Source of the DNA: Syngnathus acus
Lineage: Eukaryota; Chordata; Actinopteri; Syngnathiformes; Syngnathidae
Length of the DNA: 64,000 bases
Assembly: GCF_901709675.1 (NCBI RefSeq)
Contig: NC_051087.1
Coordinates: 7,373,319-7,437,318 of the forward strand
Reading direction: 5' to 3'
In this document: positions 61,351-64,000 of the stretch, in pieces
Numbering within the stretch: the first letter of the stretch is position 1
How the letters are laid out: each line of letters begins with the position of its first letter
Position numbers and translations under genes: made by a program
The notes under the pieces: model-generated
Seen by the model: the letters and a program-made list of their open reading frames with translations, nothing else
Databases searched by the model: none
Told to the model about the DNA's origin: nothing

Positions 61351-61560
61351 TGGTGCGGGACTCTGTCATTCACCTTCCTGACATTGTCGCTTTCAGCGAG
61401 GCGATGCGGGCCCACTTCAGCGTTTACCTCTGTGCACTTCTGACGAGCTGAGCAAAGATTCTGTTGCACCTGCGTTAACATATGGAGAAAAGGTCTCAGA
61501 GGAGAGGACCACGTTTCTGCCTGGGTTCTCATTTGCAGCCATGTCCATAGCACAAAACAT
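61351..61560. other. Exon-like island, strand unresolved
   Basis: GC-rich and CpG-containing in an AT-rich setting. On the minus strand an open frame runs to CACCA|GTAAGTGAG (61351), an excellent donor. A second minus frame (M-D-M-A-A-N-E-N-P-G-R-N) passes a weaker donor near 61432. On the plus strand CCTGACATTGTCGCTTTCAG is an excellent acceptor ending at 61397, after which E-A-M-R-A-H-F-S-V-Y-L is open for a short distance. I recognise none of the peptides. Confidence 0.28.
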
Positions 61561-61784
61561 GAGGCGCATACAAAGAAATATAAGGACAGACACAACCTGT
61601 ACACAACTAAAAAGCACTTCCATATAAAATTGGTCCACAAAATGCATGTTAATAGAAATGTTTTTGTTGAGTTGGTACAGTGAGTAAAGAATTTAATTTT
61701 GGAACATTTTATCTTTTGCAGCAATGTCAACACTACACAAATACTGCAGATGTTTCCTTGCTTTTATACTGTTTTTATATTTAA

Positions 61785-61870
61785 TTGTGTATGCTATTTT
61801 ATCTCTGTACGGCGACCTTGAGTGCCTTGAAAGGCATTAAATGTATTATTATTATCATTATTATTATTAC
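61785..61870 (+). repeat. 3' end of a retroposon with (TTA)n tail
   Basis: CTCTGTACGGCGACCTTGAG and TGCCTTGAAAGGCATTAAATG run into ATTATTATT. This ending is common in fish non-LTR retrotransposons or SINEs that share their tails. Only the end is present. Confidence 0.65.
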
Positions 61871-61894
61871 TTGCTGAGTTGCTGGGTAGCCACA

Positions 61895-62115
61895 AACATC
61901 CATCTTTTTTCTGTACTACAAAACCTGTTCAGGGTTGCAAGGCGTTTGGGTCTATCTTAGTTATTAACTTTGTGCGAAAGGAAGCCTGGACTGGTCACAA
62001 GTCAATCACAGGGCACTTACAGTAAGAATACAGAGAACCATTCAAACTTCCATAACTGGCAAGTGAACCCACTTACAAAAGTCAGGAATGCAACCCAACA
62101 CATCGTCAGCGACCA
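61895..62115 (-). repeat. ATGG-tailed teleost repeat, reversed copy
   Basis: CATCCATCTTTTTTCTGTAC (tail complement), CCTGTTCAGGGTTGCAAGG, GCCTGGACTGGTCACAAG and CAATCACAGGGCAC follow in the family's order, read backwards. Decayed. Confidence 0.7.
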
Positions 62116-64000
62116 CAATTTTTGAGGTTTTTTCCTCCACATTCACAGTGCATTAAGATATGTGACTGTGAAATAAATAAATAAATAAATTAATTAAATA
62201 ATTCCATTTTCATTTACTAATCTGAGAGGGTAAAAAAAAAAGTTAGAATAATACAACAATTACAGGACTCTTGATAATGTAAATGTTTGAGAGCACGGGC
62301 AAATTTAGGAAGAGATTTGCATGGGATATTGTTCCCATCTCATTTTGAACAACCCACGTCACGCAAGGACAACAGTTGTTTTGATTGTTCCAAAATTACA
62401 TTACCCCCCAAAGCATTCTGCTCTACCATATCCAGAACATTTCTTAAAATTCTTATCAGACTGGACAAAAGCTTCACAGTCATAATGACATTTCAGATGA
62501 AATCTACAGTCAGTAAGTTCTTCATTTTCCCACTAACATCCTGATGATATTCAGCACTGATGAGCTAGCACTGCAGTTTATATTCTTGCCAGCTGGAGTC
62601 TCTGGCTCTGTTATGCATGAATGATAACAATAATTCCCAATTTTCTCAGTCTTGCACGGAGCTATTGTCGCAGAATACACATTACCTCCAAAATTTAATC
62701 ACTTTGTGACTTTGAAATATGTTGCAGTTTGGTATTGGCGTTGTCACTGTTTGTCTCATTCAGTTTAATTTCAGAAGGATTCCAGTGAAACCTACCACAC
62801 CTATGCACCAGGAATTTCTCTTTCTCTAACAAGCAGAATATTTCAGGTTGCTAATGATATGTTTTCACTATGTTCCTGGCGGCCATGGCATCCTTGTTTG
62901 CACAAAACGCCATGGGGTTATAGCTATAGCTATATATAGTATTTTATTCCTCCATCTTTCCAGTCATTTGGGGCATTGACAAATACACTGTAGCTGTGCG
63001 TCATCTGCATCGCCATTACAGGCAACATTGGCGTTCTGAACCATTTGAACCATAGCCAACATACTGACAGAATAAAAGTTGTCCAAGGACTGACCCTTAA
63101 AGGATTCCATATGTCATGGTCATTCGATTCGATTGAAAATGTTTCTTGGACTGCTGTGACTATTTTTCAGAGTTTAAAAATCTCCACAGGCATTATTGGC
63201 CTGTCACATTTGCTCATCGTGACCCCCTACGTTTTCACACATCCAGCTGTTTTGTCCACAGTACCCGGAACCTGACTGCTGTAGCCACTGGGCAAATGGT
63301 GTTAATGTAGCTATAGGTACCATATGTTTCATATACTATGCAATAAATTAAATATCTCATCATTGTTATGATAATTCACATAGAAATCAACATAATTTAT
63401 GGTTAATTGCCAACTTAGATGCCAAATAATGCTGTGCATATTCTGTTATTGCTTATCTTCTCAAAACATTATGTTCAAAATGCTGTATTTGATTGAGCAG
63501 ATGGAGATATTCTTTAAAAGCATAATGTTACGAATCATGTTTCATTGGTTGTTTTGCTTAACATTTTAACAGTACATACAAACACAGAATCCAATAATAC
63601 AAAGTTTCAGTTTTGTATTAAGGGAAGAAAGGAGGTTAATGACAACATTTGGCCCTTTATGATAAACATTTTCCTTTAAAAAAACAAAACAAAACATGCA
63701 TAGGCCCTTTTGTCTTTTACATGATAAATGTTTAATCAGCAGAGTAGTAATTTCCACAATAGGAACATGAGCTGATAAAATCTAGCCAGACATACACCCT
63801 CCATAAAGTTTGAAGCATATCCTACAATAGGCCATGCAGAAAATAACCAAGTTTATAAGGTAACAGCCTTGATATGATCATAAATGCACTCCCTTAATAT
63901 AGCCGTTACAGGCAATACATTTCTCAAATGATCCATGCAGGGTAAATGAATTAGGAGACATAAAATAATCTTGTTTGAAGCCAGTGCTCTCCTCACAAAT
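62116..64000. other. Non-coding single-copy DNA
   Basis: A short AAAT run lies near 62175-62200. Nothing else is recognised up to the window end, and no feature runs off the edge that I can identify. Confidence 0.55.

Overview
This window looks like a non-coding stretch of a teleost fish genome: intergenic DNA or the inside of a very long intron. The base composition is AT-rich. Stop codons are dense in all six frames and no open frame exceeds 183 codons. There is no operon-like packing, no ribosome binding sites and no rRNA. The interspersed repeats point to a fish: a family ending in (ATGG)n, two decayed Tc1/mariner transposons, and hAT-like sequences rich in GTGAACGA/TCGTTCAC words. The lineage within teleosts cannot be fixed by reading. 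I find no complete protein-coding gene. Four short exon-like islands have convincing splice-site context (near 11.16, 35.26, 41.9 and 61.4 kb), but none encodes a protein I recognise.

Layout. From 1 to 20.5 kb is mostly single-copy AT-rich DNA. It holds two (ATGG)n microsatellites (2.5 and 9.65 kb), an old interspersed repeat (3.67-4.05 kb), a small AGACGTCT-bearing minisatellite (6.88-7.06 kb), an exon-like island behind a long pyrimidine tract (11.16 kb), a decayed mariner-like transposon (11.37-12.0 kb) and a reversed copy of the ATGG-tailed repeat (12.1-12.36 kb). From 25.3 to 64 kb is similar: a GT microsatellite at 26.9 kb, a dead Tc1-like transposase at 30.3-31.1 kb, further ATGG-tailed repeat fragments (33.1, 51.8, 53.05, 60.35 and 61.9 kb), a retroposon tail at 61.8 kb, and an RFX X-box in a GC-richer island at 60.7 kb.

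The striking structure is at 20.64-25.30 kb: a composite palindrome of about 4.66 kb. Its two arms, more than 1 kb each, are nearly identical in inverted orientation. They carry hAT-like GAACGA-rich ends and a tRNA-like module with box A and box B. In the middle is a tandem array of about 5.1 copies of a 393-bp unit, plus one oppositely oriented partial copy. Each unit contains a 90-bp near-perfect hairpin (two 36-bp arms) and a cluster of words matching vertebrate regulatory sites: an NF-Y box, a full CRE, a YY1-like site, a GT/GC box and a DR1 nuclear-receptor site. The inner copies are more alike than the edge copies, as expected for unequal exchange or gene conversion. The array sits in transposon-derived DNA, so the regulatory content is a hypothesis and not an assigned function.

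No genes work together here in a way the sequence shows. What can be read is repeat history and candidate regulatory or exonic islands in a gene-poor region.
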